A stretch of DNA of 64,000 bases, from contig OX463829.1 of assembly GCA_949825045.1 (NCBI GenBank), forward strand, positions 3,224,001 to 3,288,000, given 5' to 3'. Shown here piece after piece: positions 33,301 through 43,301 of this stretch; positions within the stretch are counted from its first letter, which is position 1, and every line of letters starts with the position of its first letter. The notes under the pieces were generated by a model, which was given only the letters and a program-made list of their open reading frames with translations, was not told where the DNA came from and did no database searches. The stretch comes from Argyresthia goedartella. Lineage: Eukaryota; Arthropoda; Insecta; Lepidoptera; Argyresthiidae. Both the position numbers and the translations under genes were made by a program.

Positions 33301-33766
33301 ATACAGACATAGATCAGTTTTTATTTAAGTAAGTATTTATTTATTTATTTAAGTAGCTTGTGTCATTTGTTTTATATTGTTTTAATATGTGTACGATACC
33401 TGTTTCAACTCAGTGGATTCACAAAATACTCACCCTCTCTCTCACACACACACACACATATGCAACACAAAGAGAGGCCAAATCTCCACATCTTCAATAA
33501 AGTTAAGTTTAAATTTTATTTTTGTAATTAAATACTTTTAGTTCTATATTAATCTCGATAATCCGGCGGATAGTCGCTACTCTATATAAATTTAGCATCC
33601 AACCTTAATCCGGAAATTGCGCTGGGGCCAGAAATACAGGTTATTTATACCTAGTTCAGGCTTCAGATGTTCCCAATTTATCTGTGACATTATTATTAGG
33701 ACTTAGTTGGTAACTCTTGTAACTATTTTGATGATGCAAATAAATTATTATTATTATTATTATTAT
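30343..33766 (+). mobile_element. CR1/Jockey-group non-LTR retrotransposon
   Basis: It begins directly after the A-rich tail of the RTE copy and carries one long frame with endonuclease and reverse transcriptase. The 3' untranslated region runs to about 33766 and probably ends at GATGATGCAAATAAATTATT with (ATT)n. No ORF1 is present, so it is either 5'-truncated or a one-ORF type. Both limits are inferred. Confidence 0.6.
30387..33239 (+). pseudogene. Endonuclease/reverse transcriptase ORF with a single in-frame stop
   Basis: Two open parts (30387-31478 and 31482-33239) are in the same frame, parted only by TAA at 31479-31481, codon 365 of 951. Endonuclease motifs: ILTQNIRSINCN, VLTECRL, LVGDINIDIL and LTDHQFVLL. 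Reverse transcriptase motifs: NNYRPISILPSISKLLERLV, QFGFRRNISTSDAV, FLDLAKAFDTVS (Asp at codon 575), GVPHGSIIGPTLFLIYINDL and VTYADDTALLF (YADD at codons 663-666). The usual GVPQGS is GVPHGS here. All main catalytic residues are present, so the stop may be the only serious lesion. The stop falls in the linker between the two domains. Confidence 0.8.
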
Positions 33767-33955
33767 CTTGATAAACAGACATAAGGGCAGTAAAACCCTG
33801 AAACCAATTAAACTTATTTCACTTGAACAATATACTTTTTCTTGCTGAATAAACCTTGTGAAATTCAACCAAGAGAGTAACGACATAGCCACTAACTAGG
33901 GTGGCCTTACGGCCTGTGAAGGACAATGGACCGTAGTGTGAGAAAAACCTTACGA
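33240..33955. other. LINE 3' UTR, (CT)n(CA)n and (ATT)n tracts
   Basis: Non-coding. Microsatellite CTCTCTCTCACACACACACA at about 33434-33458 and (ATT)n at 33747-33766. The stretch after 33767 has no recognised feature. Confidence 0.45.
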
Positions 33956-34047
33956 TGCTTGGGTCATGGATGTTTGTTTGTGACGTCAATGTTTATTGTT
34001 CCCACGATACGTACCCTAGTGTAGGGTCAAAGGCATCCTGTATATTA
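33956..34047 (+). mobile_element. SINE-A body fragment
   Basis: GGGTCATGGATGTTTGTTTG, GTTCCCACGATACGTACCCT and AGTGTAGGGTCAAAGGCA. No tRNA head; directly followed by another SINE-A. Confidence 0.6.
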
Positions 34048-34048
34048 A

Positions 34049-34260
34049 CGACCTGTGTGGCGCTGAGGCTCTGCCTACCATGCGAGAGGGCCCGGGTTCG
34101 ATCCCCGTATGGGGATAAAGAAAAAGAAAAACCTCCAGGTCTTGGGTGTTTATATGTGCATGATGTAACTGTTTCTGGTTTCCACGATGTAGGGGGACCT
34201 AGTGTGGAGCCAAAAGCAATTTGTGTGGCTGTTTATGTTTATGTAATGTTTTGTAAATGT
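34049..34260 (+). mobile_element. SINE-A copy, near full length
   Basis: CGACCTGTGTGGCGCTGAGG, GGGTTCGATCCCCGTATGGG, CCAGGTCTTGGGTGTTTATA, CACGATGTAGGGGGACCTAG and GTGTGGAGCCAAAAGCAATT. The B box is intact and the A box is shortened. Confidence 0.7.
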
Positions 34261-34284
34261 TAATGTTTATATATAAACTATAAA

Positions 34285-34515
34285 GTGAAGAGGGAAGATG
34301 CTGGGGCACCTGATACGGCACGGCAACTTCCTCTAAACTATACTGGAAGGTCAAATAGAGGGAGAAGGAAGAGAGGTAGACCACGGGGAACCTACATGGA
34401 CTAAGTGAAGGAGAAGATAAATGTAGTGTCGTATCAGGACGTCAAGGAGAAGGCGATGTTAAGAAGTGCATAGAAGGAGCTCCATCGACAAGAGCGTAGC
34501 TCTTAAATAATGAAT
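34285..34515 (+). pseudogene. Reverse transcriptase C-terminal remnant (LINE)
   Basis: Reads LGHLIRHGNFL, TILEGQIEGEGRRGRPRGTY, a stop, then VKEKINVVSYQDVKEKAML and KELHRQERSS. The GRPR block and the arginine-rich ending match C-termini of LINE reverse transcriptases. Contains stops. Confidence 0.5.
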
Positions 34516-34744
34516 GAATAAAGTGAATACAGTAATAGAATGAATTAGCTGAGCCTTCCGTTTCCTACTGTTTTCTGTACATATGTACAGTATTTCTAAT
34601 GACGTATTAAACATAAACCTGTGTTAATATTTACGATCATGTTTAGACCTGTAAAGTGGAACCATTGAAATAAATTTGGTTCTGCCACATCCACATGCCA
34701 CATCCACGGGATGTTTCTTCAAAATGTCACAAATCTGTAATTCA

Positions 34745-35611
34745 GTCAAACAAAGCATCCAGTATGCCCTTTCTTCTCAAACAATACAATGGTTACGGAT
34801 TCTTCTAACTTATCCTGTGTATATCTTTTACCGAGGTAGTACAATATGAGAGGGAATTAACTTGGTCGGCAAACGAAGCAGCCAGTATGCCCTTTCTTCT
34901 CAAACAATACATTTGTTACGGATTCTTCTAACTTATCCTGTTTATATCTTTTACCGAGGTAGTACAATATGAGAGGGAATTAACTTGGCCGGCAAACGAA
35001 GCAGCCAGTATGCCCTTTCTTCTCAAACAATACATTTGTTACGGATTCTTCTAACTTATCCTGTTTGTATCTTTTACCGAGGTAGTACAATATGAGAGGG
35101 AATTAACTTGGCCGGCAAACGAAGCAGCCAGTATGCCCTTTCTTCTCAAACAATACATTTGTTACGGATTCTTCTAACTTATCCTGTTTGTATCTTTTAC
35201 CGAGGTAGTACAATATGAGAGGGAATTAACTTGGCCGGCAAACGAAGCAGCCAGTATGCCCTTTCTTCTCAAACAATACATTTGTTACGGATTCTTCTAA
35301 CTTATCCTGTTTGTATCTTTTACCGAGGTAGTACAATATGAGAGGGAATTAACTTGGCCGGCAAACGAAGCAGCCAGTATGCCCTTTCTTCTCAAACAAT
35401 ACATTTGTTACGGATTCTTCTAACTTATCCTGTTTGTATCTTTTACCGAGGTAGTACAATATGAGAGGGAATTAACTTGGCCGGCAAAAGAAGCAGCCAG
35501 TATGCCCTTTCTTCTCAAACAGTACATTTGTTACGGATTCTTCTAACTTATCCTGTTTATATCTTTTACCGAGGTAGTACAATATGAGAGGGAATTAACT
35601 TGGCAGGCAAA
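34745..35611. repeat. 123-bp tandem array, seven units
   Basis: The block AGTATGCCCTTTCTTCTCAA starts at 34761, 34884, 35007, 35130, 35253, 35376 and 35499, always 123 apart. The middle units are almost identical; the first (CAATGGTTACGG) and last differ most. Each sense frame of the unit contains at least one stop, so it is not coding. Confidence 0.9.
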
Positions 35612-35631
35612 TGAATTAAGTATGTGGCTGG

Positions 35632-35793
35632 CTCTTAGGCCCGTAATAATAAAACGCTCTCAGCTCTGAGAGTCGTCTCACCACTCTCACCTAATGTCAC
35701 AATGATGGTTTGGCCATATTTTTCACGCACTTGAGATAACTCTCAGCGCTGATATCGGTTTATTATTTTATTACCGACCCTAGTTTAGGTATT
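35632..35793. mobile_element. Small MITE-like inverted repeat
   Basis: CCCGTAATAATAAAACGCTC and TCAGCTCTGAGAGTCGTCTC face GAGATAACTCTCAGCGCTGA and GGTTTATTATTTTATTACCG. The arms are about 50 bases with mismatches. Confidence 0.5.
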
Positions 35794-36213
35794 TGCGTCT
35801 CAATGACATTGGGTTAGGTGAGTACCAAAATAGTTCAGTTCATTGTACCTACTGACTATTTTTTTAAATATAATTATACTTGCAAGAACTATAATGGTTG
35901 TCAACGCAAATGGAAGTTAAATTAAGAAAGTTAGAAAACGTTACAACTTGTTTATCGTTTAAAAATATTTACAGTAAGTTAATTCAATTTAGAATCAATT
36001 TAAAATGCTTTCAGACATTTTAAATTTTAAATTGTTTTATTGCTCTCAGCTAGATGAATGTTTCTTTTGAATTAAAATTTAAGCTTTTGTAGGTACGCCT
36101 ACATAATTTTATCGAAACATCGAAAAGCTCTATTTTTTTCTTAGAATATAATATATATAAAGGGTTTTTCAACTAACTAACTAAGTAACTTAATCAGTAA
36201 GTACATTAGTTGT
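35794..36213. other. Unclassified AT-rich stretch
   Basis: No recognised feature. Confidence 0.3.
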
Positions 36214-36412
36214 CGACCTTTGCCGCGCAGCGGTTGTGGCTCTGCCTACCATGGTCTCGGGTACCATCGCCGGCTGGGGGTAAAGAAAAAAGAAACACTA
36301 GGTCTTGGATGTTTATATGTGTGGGACGTCGCTGTTTCTGGTTCCCACGACACAGAGAATCCTAGTGTGGGGCCAGAAGCAATGTGTGTACCTATATGTA
36401 AAAATAGTATAT
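36214..36412 (+). mobile_element. SINE-A copy, near full length
   Basis: CGACCTTTGCCGCGCAGCGG, a decayed B box GGTACCATCGCCGGCTGGGG, AGGTCTTGGATGTTTATATG, GGTTCCCACGACACAGAGAA and GTGTGGGGCCAGAAGCAATG. Confidence 0.7.
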
Positions 36413-36469
36413 GGTCAGTCTAAAAATGATGGAAAAATCATCGTGGAAATATATTTTAAAGCCCCGGTA

Positions 36470-36550
36470 ACACCAAATGGATTATTGAACAACTGGCTTT
36501 ACGTGGCACATCTGTGCCCCTGCCAACTCGTATGGGTAACAGAGTGACTC
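36470..36550 (+). mobile_element. SINE-C tail type 1 fragment
   Basis: ACGTGGCACATCTGTGCCCC, TGCCAACTCGTATGGGTAAC and AGAGTGAC correspond to the tail at 5402-5701. Confidence 0.45.
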
Positions 36551-36569
36551 AGTGTTTATTTTTTCTCCT

Positions 36570-36690
36570 TAACCGGCGTAGAGGAAGGTCCAGAAGAAGA
36601 TGGCGGGACAATCTAGAGAAGCTCCAACCAAAGTGGCGAACCGAGGAGGCCTTTACCCAGCAGTGGGAGACTGTTACAGGCTATTAAAAA
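36570..36690 (+). pseudogene. RTE-type ORF C-terminal stub
   Basis: RRRGRSRRRWRDNLEKLQPK and EEAFTQQWETVTGY-stop parallel RRRGRPKRRWRDDLDKF and EAFAQQWDTLMAK of the copy at 27580-30329. It is a 5'-truncated fragment of the same family. Confidence 0.6.
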
Positions 36691-37390
36691 TAAGCCTTTG
36701 GTCTGTCGGGTCTTAGATCTGCGTCGAGTATTCTCAACCTTATGGCTTGGCAATATTTAGAGTCCTAAAACCATTTTTTTTGTTTCTACGTCCGAGCGTC
36801 CGCGCGTTTAATCGAATGTTCAACGATTGATTCAGACCCTTTATACACGATAAGATAAACTATAGCCCTTCAATAACAATAGATAGACCCTTCACACAAA
36901 GTGGTACCTGAATTCTTCGAATTATTTTATGACAATCACTTGACTGTCTATCGTAGCTTGTCTGCAAAAATGTGTAATGGTATTTTATATATAATTTTGA
37001 TATAATAATAGTCCTTAGATACGGTCTGGGACCCTCAGGGGTCTTATTAGGGTGTACAAAGCCCTTGTCACAACAATTGTAGACTCTATTTCTCAAGCCT
37101 TTAATACCCTAAATACAATTATTTACAAACAATAGCGACGAGGCGAATTATTTTGAAACAAAAGATTAATTAAGTGCGTGAATTCGCAATTCCATGTAAT
37201 GCGTTGTTTCGGTCTAGAATAAGTCTGGATTGCGCAAAACTTAGGTATTTGGCGCGGTTTGGATGTATTCAAGTTAAATGACTTGTTATGAGTTAGTACT
37301 TTGTAGGGTTCGGGTATTTAATTTAGACTCAGGACGATCAAACGAAATGATCCCGGGAGGATTTTTATTCGGATTTAGGATTTGATTGAC
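36691..37390. other. Unclassified stretch
   Basis: A minus-strand frame at 36860-37096 has no known domain. Confidence 0.3.
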
Positions 37391-37828
37391 GACCCGAATA
37401 GCCGAGTCGGCAGTGACCCTGCCTACGAAGCCAAGGGACCCGGGTTCGAATCCCTGTGGGGGCAAATAGTTGTTTTGATTAGAATGGATGTTTGTACCCT
37501 AGTCATGGTTGTTTATCTATCTAAGTATAATATTTATCTATATAAGTATGTGTATCGTTGTCTAGTACCCAAGATACAGGGAATCCTAGTTTGAGGCTAG
37601 ATCAATGTGTGTAAATAGTGTCCAAGGTATTATTATTATTATTATTACTATGGTTGTTCCTTCTTAACCGTCAGCGAAGCGGAAAAGAGGAGGGTTAAGA
37701 GTTTGAACTATCTGTATACAGAGTGACATTTGATTGGCTGACCATATTTTGGGGAATGATGGTACCCATAATTAAGAATAACTTTCCTAAGGAAATATAT
37801 GGTCGCAAATGAAAAAAAAGAGTGTCAA
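37391..37828 (+). mobile_element. SINE-B fused to half a fold-back MITE (unit 1)
   Basis: 37391-37648 is SINE-B: GACCCGAATAGCCGAGTCGG, B box GGGTTCGAATCCC, (ATT)n tail. It continues ACTATGGTTGTTCCTTCTTA and GTCAGCGAAGCGGAAAAGAG, then one arm of the fold-back MITE (ACAGAGTGACATTTGATTGG, CATATGGTCG-like end). The same chain is at 40205-40636. Confidence 0.65.
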
Positions 37829-37887
37829 GATGTTATTAGTAGTAGTAGTTAGTATTCAAGCTGTTATTATTATTATTGAAATCGGGT
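37813..37887 (+). repeat. Left 75-bp direct repeat flanking a MITE
   Basis: AAAAAAGAGTGTCAAGATGT, (TTAGTAG)-rich centre and TTATTATTGAAATCGGGT recur at 38362-38436 on the other side of the (GTCY)n MITE. Confidence 0.65.
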
Positions 37888-37963
37888 CCCATCATTAAGA
37901 ATCACTTTCCTAACACCCATCATTAAGAATAACTTTCCTAAGGAAACATATGGTCGCAAATGA

Positions 37964-38367
37964 AAAAAACCGGTCAAGTGCGAGTCTAAATCGCGCACGA
38001 AGGGTTCCGTACCACCGTTCAATAGAAGCGATGGTGTGGAGTGAATAGTTTGGATTTTACACAGCAAAATATTGTTTACAAAGTTATTGGTGCGTTTACT
38101 TTTACACTCCATGTACGTAACCAGGTGCATCCATAAGTTTGTATGTGGTATTGTAAGAATTGTTGTATGGGAGCCCCCTTAAATATTTATTTTATCCTGT
38201 TTTTTAGTATTTGTTGTTATAGCGGCAACAGAAATACATAATCTGTGAAAATTTCAACTCTCTAGCTAGCTAGGTTCTTGAGATACAGCCTGGTGACAGA
38301 CGGACGGACAGCGAAGTCTTAGTAATAGGGTTCCGTTCTTACCCGTTGGGTACGGAACCCTAAAAAA
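37964..38367 (+). mobile_element. (GTCY)n MITE, well preserved
   Basis: Head AAACCGGTCAAGTGCGAGTC, body as at 12796, GGACGGAC microsatellite contracted to two units, end TTACCCGTTGGGTACGGAAC followed by CCTAAAAAAA. The body has a small extra GTAAGAATT near 38153. Confidence 0.75.
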
Positions 38368-38436
38368 AGAGTGTCAAGGTGTTATTAGTAGTAGTAGTTA
38401 GTATTCAAGGTGTTATTATTATTATTGAAATCGGGT
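38362..38436 (+). repeat. Right 75-bp direct repeat flanking a MITE
   Basis: Second copy of 37813-37887 with about three base changes. Confidence 0.65.
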
Positions 38437-38863
38437 TTTAATATATTCACCGACTTCACACAAGGAAGAATTTTTGATATTTTGTGTTTTATGTGTGTTA
38501 ATCGATTTCTCCAAGACGCATGGACCGATTTGACTTTTTTTTTTTGTGTGAAAGGGTTTAACTTAGTTATTATTCTATTTTTTTCATATTTTTCGTAGCA
38601 ACTCGCGTATTTACTCTCTCACTTTGTGGAGTGGAACTGATGGTCAGATGACCACCGGCACTACCCCACACTAGGTAACCAACGGGTTGCGATATGATCA
38701 ATTTATAAAGGGTGTCCAGTAATGTTAGCACATCATGATGCATAATGATGAAGTGGAAGTGATGGTGACTTTCTGGGAGAGCTTCTCAACAATTGATCAA
38801 CGTGGATCAGGGTCTGGGAGGACATGTTTGTGGGTATGTTTTGTGACAAACAGGGTTTAGGTA
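38437..38863. other. Unclassified; fragment of the LINE 3' repeat seen at 23221
   Basis: GTGGAGTGGAACTGATGGTC, GCTTCTCAACAATTGATCAA and GGATCAGGGTCTGGGAGG correspond to 23221-23310. Confidence 0.4.
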
Positions 38864-38864
38864 A

Positions 38865-39015
38865 CGACCTCTGTGGTATAACGGCCGAGGCTGTGATTCC
38901 AAAGCGAGAGGTCCCGGTTTCGAATCCCGGCTGGGGAGGAAGAAAAAACCCCAGGTCTTGTATGTTTACATGTTTGGTGACGACGCTGTTTCAGGTTTTC
39001 ACGTCACCGTGTCAT
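38865..39015 (+). mobile_element. SINE-A copy, 3'-truncated
   Basis: GACCTCTGTGGTATAACGGC, GGTTTCGAATCCCGGCTGGG, CCAGGTCTTGTATGTTTACA and GTGACGACGCTGTTTCAGGT; it ends after CACGTCACCGTGTC. Confidence 0.65.
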
Positions 39016-40204
39016 ATAATCGAAGTCCGTTTTTTTCTGAAATTTCATTTTTTGTTCTAATTATTTAAGTTTCATTGCATGCCTGAATCCATCCATGTCT
39101 GAATCTAACATCAAAGGTCTGTCCCAAAAGATAGCAGGTAAAAATAAAATGCTCAGTTCTCACTATGTCAAAGCAACATAGCATATGTTAAAGCCTTTTC
39201 TCATACGGCGTGGCAAAGACAAAATTGTGCTCACATATAACCAGTTATGCAACTAGCCAATTAATTTGCGTAACAGGGGACCAGCCCATGCGTATTTGAA
39301 AAATTCCACACGTTTACGTAGAATGTCCTGGAGCAACTCTACTAATATTTAGCTACACCGCCGACGCAGACTCCACACTACAAATCGCTCAGCTATCAAC
39401 TAATAACATCAGAGACTCCTCAATAAGCATGTATTGCTATTACGGTGGGCGGAGTCAGGCTTTACCTCGAGCACAATGCGATCAAATTAAGTGAGCTCCT
39501 GCATTAGTAACGTCATTACGGCGCTATAAGACTATTGCATTCAAGCGGGGTGCACATATAAATTGGCCGTGTTCTACTGGTGCTAAATGGGTGTTTGCGC
39601 CTTGCAATTTTTTCTCGAACTGCAGGTTAAAATGTGAATCATCGGCAATTGTAATGATCACGGATATTATATTGCAATCTTAACAGACAACTAAACCTAA
39701 TATAGCGTCACTTCTTTTCCCATACTAGAAAACAGAGGCACCAGTTATGCCCACGAAGAAGAATAAGACTTAATACTCGTATTACCAGCTCAGCCAGATA
39801 ACTAGTCATAATACAGTTTCGACGAATTGGTTAACCCCTGGAGACCTGGACCTGGTTACGAGGAATCGCGATTGTGAACCTCATGTCATGGTAATGAAAT
39901 TCAAAACCTATGACGGGAAAATGTCTTCTTTATAGGAGATCCCCGGAACCCAAAGGTTAATAGCGATGATAGTTTTATCGATTCGTTAAGTCATGTGCTA
40001 ATTTGGGGCGTAAATATACTCAGTAGTGGTCTTACTGCCACTAGCTAGGAAGCGGAGTAAGACCATAAGACTATTCTCGAGTAAAATTTGACAACTCTAT
40101 ATAAATTTGTGTGGGGTTGCCAAAGTATATACGAGTTAAGTGTTATTCCACCTTCTAGCTAGTTGCCCTTAGAATCAATATTCTATGAACGAGACTGATC
40201 TGAT
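39016..40204. other. Mostly unclassified, two SINE-C tail fragments
   Basis: 39190-39255 (CCTTTTCTCATACGGCGTGG) and 39700-39755 (CTTCTTTTCCCATACTAGAA) match SINE-C tail type 1 on the minus strand. No gene was recognised in the rest. Confidence 0.4.
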
Positions 40205-40636
40205 GACCCGAATGGCCGAGTCGGCAGTGACCCTGCATACGAAGCCAAGGGTCTCGGGTTCGAGTCCCGGTGGGGGCAAATATTTGTTTTATGGGAACGG
40301 ATGTTTGTACTCTAGTCATGGTTGTTTATCTATCTAAGTATAATATTTATCTGTATAAGTATGTGTGTCGTTGTCTAGTACCCAAGATACAGGAATTCTA
40401 GTTTGGGGCTAGATTAATGTGTGTAAATAGTCTCCAAGGTATTATTATTATTATTATTACTATGGTTGTTCCTTTTTAACCGTCAGCGAAGCGGAAAAGA
40501 GGAGTGTTATGAGTTTGAACTATCTGTATACAGAGTGACATTTGATTGGCTGGCCATATTTTGGGGAATGATGGTACCCATCATTAAGAATAACTTTCCT
40601 AAGGAAACATATGGTCGCAAATGAAAATAAAAGAGT
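40205..40636 (+). mobile_element. SINE-B fused to half a fold-back MITE (unit 2)
   Basis: Same order and near-identical sequence as 37391-37828: GACCCGAATGGCCGAGTCGG, GGGTTCGAGTCCC, (ATT)n, GTCAGCGAAGCGGAAAAGAG, ACAGAGTGACATTTGATTGG and AAACATATGGTCGCAAATGA. Confidence 0.65.
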
Positions 40637-40890
40637 GTCCTTTAGACCACACAACTGCAGTAAAACTTCTTTAGCTCTAATGCTTCAAAAATACATCTCC
40701 TGCACTGTGTCTGGCTATGAGAGGAAGAGAGAAGCACTCGCGCACCTCTCGTTCGCCTCGCCCGATCACACTTTTCGTAACGCTCTCGTCACGCATTCGC
40801 CAGCTTACTCCCCAAGTCAACCGTGCGTAAAGAAGTTTTACTTCAATAAATATGGCATTTCCCATAGCAACTAATAATTAGGAAACACTT
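40637..40890. other. Unclassified stretch
   Basis: A frame of 87 codons (40611-40874) starts inside the MITE arm and has no known domain. Confidence 0.3.
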
Positions 40891-41890
40891 TTACCTGTGG
40901 CCAGGGAGACCTTAGCATTAACAAAATCGATTGGAAGGCGAAGCTTAAAGATACTCCAATTGTTACCGCGGTGGACAGTTTCTATGACTAATATAAATAG
41001 TATAATTTCTAATCGTGTCCCCCGTGTCAAACCAGCTTCGGGTTATATATTATAAAGGTTATCCTAATGGGTTCAATGCACCACTAAAAAAGGTCCTAAA
41101 AGAAAAAAAACATACTAAAAAGGTACAAAAAATATTGCAATCACTTAGACTACTCCGCTTTTTCGTTGCTCCGTGAAAGAGCAAAGAAGATATTCAATAT
41201 ATCAGGAACACCGAAGATAATATTAAGAGTAAACCAAAATCTATCTGAGGATATATAAGAGCATGCGAGGTAGCAAGTCTGCGATACCCAAGACCATGTT
41301 TTTCGTAGATAGTTAGGGTGATGACAATCAATCTGTATGCAACTTATTCAAGTAATTTTTTGAGTCTGTTTACGACTCAAATACTGGCTCGGGACTACCT
41401 CTTGGTAATAACAATTCTCAACCTAATATTAACGAAAGTATCCACCACATTTCTGTGTCGGTCAACTTGGTTGTGGACTATCTTAAGAAAGTAGATGAAG
41501 CGAAGCCTGCTGGAAGTGATTTATCATTTCCAGCCACCTCTACTCATAAGAAATTGTGCTTTATCTCTTGCTACCCCAATTTATTTTTTATTCAAATAGT
41601 CCTTGAAAGAGGGATTATTCCCTGATGACTGAAAGACGGCATCTATAAAACCTGTATTAAAAGTCTGGTGATAAAAAGAACGTGAGTAATTACAGGTCAA
41701 GTAGTATCAACTTACGGTAATGAGTAAGGTGTTTGAGAAAATAATCTCCGATCAATAAACCTTCCTATAAAAGCATTCCATAACCGAAAAACAACACGGT
41801 TTCCTTAAAGGTCGTTCAATGATATCAAATCTAGTCACATATACAAGTCTTGTCTAGAATGTTTGGAAGAAGAAACAACAACATGAATGA
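40891..41890 (+). pseudogene. Jockey-type reverse transcriptase remnant
   Basis: Fragments in several frames: FFESVYDSNTGSGLPLGNNN, VNLVVDYLKKVDEAKPAGSD, PVLKSGDKKNVSNYRSSSIN, MSKVFEKII and ITEKQHGFLKGRSMISNLVT. These match the linker and the first polymerase blocks of Jockey-like LINEs. Many stops; the catalytic centre is absent. It ends just before the intact LINE at 41965. Confidence 0.6.
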
Positions 41891-42050
41891 ATTCTTTCAA
41901 GATATTAATTGATTAATGATTAAAAACAATTTATAAGATAAAATACTTCAATAGCTCTCAATCACCATAATCAGTCAGCTCGTGCGCACGGTACTGCGCG
42001 GTCGTGTTGTCTCGTGTGTGACGCTGGCATCAGCGGCTACGGAAGTAAAC

Positions 42051-43301
42051 ATGTCTTCCAACGTACTTAAATGTGACAAATGTAATATCGTCATTAACGA
42101 AGTTCTCGCATTCGTGCAAAATAAGTGTGATGTTATGGACGAGGAAAGCCTTGTTCGTCTGTGTACATCGGCTTTCACAGCGGAGGAAATTGTCACCGCA
42201 AAAGCACTTCTTTTTGACTCAGCGTCAAAGAAAAAGACATCAAGAAGAAAGGAAGGCAAGTCTAATCGTGACATGGATGACATTATATGTCTAATCAAGG
42301 AATCAGATCCTGAACATCTGCCTATCTTCGTGGCAAAGCAGCTTCAAAAATTACCGCCGGTCACCTTTGACCACATCGATGTGTCGAGGCTTCTAAAAGA
42401 CATAATTGTAATTCAAAGTGAATTGAGAAACATCCAGGAAAGTTTCTCGCAGGAAAAACAATTTGCAACCGTTGACCAGATAGACCTGTTGAAAATTGAA
42501 ATTGAGAAACTCAAGTCTTTTCAGAATAAGGATTATGGAACTAATATCAATACGAAGAGAGGCGGATATTGCTTGCAAGATAGCTTTAACTTCAATAGCG
42601 GACCGACGGGTCTGTTACTATTTGAAAAAGAGACGCCTGTTTGTGCAAAGGGTGGCGGCGGCGGTGAGGTGTCAGTAAGGGTGAATTCTTCCGAGGCCGA
42701 GTCTAACCACTGCGTATCGCGCTCTTGCGTACACACTGAAGCTGATATTCCCATCTCGCTCTTAAAATCAGCTGAGGCAACCAGCTGTGATCACAAAATG
42801 AATGATTCACAAGTACCCGGTTCTAATGTCTCGCTTTTATCAAATAGGACGCTAGACAAGCATGCGACTATGGCTGACGCGGTACCGGACCATACCTCAA
42901 TGACCCGATCTTACGCGAATATTGTGTCCACGCCGTGTGACAAAAAGGAAAGCGATGAGGGATGGGTAAAAGTTGAGAGAAAGCAGAAGAAAATGGGGTT
43001 TTCTGGCAGAAGAGGTACAGCTCTTGTGAGCCCGACGTGTAAATTTAAAGCAGCGGATGTGACAGTTCCTCTTTTTATCTACAACGTATCAAAAGAGTCT
43101 ACGCCGGAAGCCGTTGCGGACTATATCATGAATATTACTAAAATAACAGTTCATCCACAGAAAATACACATGAAAACGCCAAATAGTTCTGATTCATATA
43201 AAATACAGGTGCCGAGGCAGAAGTTAGCGCTTTTTGATAATAATAAATTATGGCCAGATGGCATCTTCTTCAGAAGATTTTATATGTTTAAAACACGATA
43301 G
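42051..43301 (+). CDS. LINE ORF1 protein
   Basis: 416 residues from ATG 42051 (the frame is open further up to 41982, but only with non-ATG starts and over the GC-rich leader). It begins MSSNVLKCDKCNIVINEVLA, with a CxxC pair near the start that may bind zinc. The middle (VAKQLQKLPPVTFDHIDVSR, LLKDIIVIQSELRNIQ and TVDQIDLLKIEIEKL) looks helical or coiled-coil. After a serine-rich linker comes YANIVSTPC and an EGWVKVERKQKK segment. The C-terminal part, from about residue 335, resembles the small RNA-binding fold of LINE ORF1s (VPLFIYNVSKESTPEAVADY). It presumably coats the element RNA. It overlaps the next ORF in another frame. Confidence 0.75.
   Translation: MSSNVLKCDKCNIVINEVLAFVQNKCDVMDEESLVRLCTSAFTAEEIVTAKALLFDSASKKKTSRRKEGKSNRDMDDIICLIKESDPEHLPIFVAKQLQKLPPVTFDHIDVSRLLKDIIVIQSELRNIQESFSQEKQFATVDQIDLLKIEIEKLKSFQNKDYGTNINTKRGGYCLQDSFNFNSGPTGLLLFEKETPVCAKGGGGGEVSVRVNSSEAESNHCVSRSCVHTEADIPISLLKSAEATSCDHKMNDSQVPGSNVSLLSNRTLDKHATMADAVPDHTSMTRSYANIVSTPCDKKESDEGWVKVERKQKKMGFSGRRGTALVSPTCKFKAADVTVPLFIYNVSKESTPEAVADYIMNITKITVHPQKIHMKTPNSSDSYKIQVPRQKLALFDNNKLWPDGIFFRRFYMFKTR

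Noticed and set aside
34745..35611. Possible CRISPR array
   Set aside because: Units are 123 bases with no unique spacers, in an insect genome; it is a plain tandem repeat.
37391..37470. tRNA genes at the SINE heads (also 3478, 5690, 40205, 50700)
   Set aside because: A and B boxes are present, but no cloverleaf could be closed and each is followed by the SINE body and tail.
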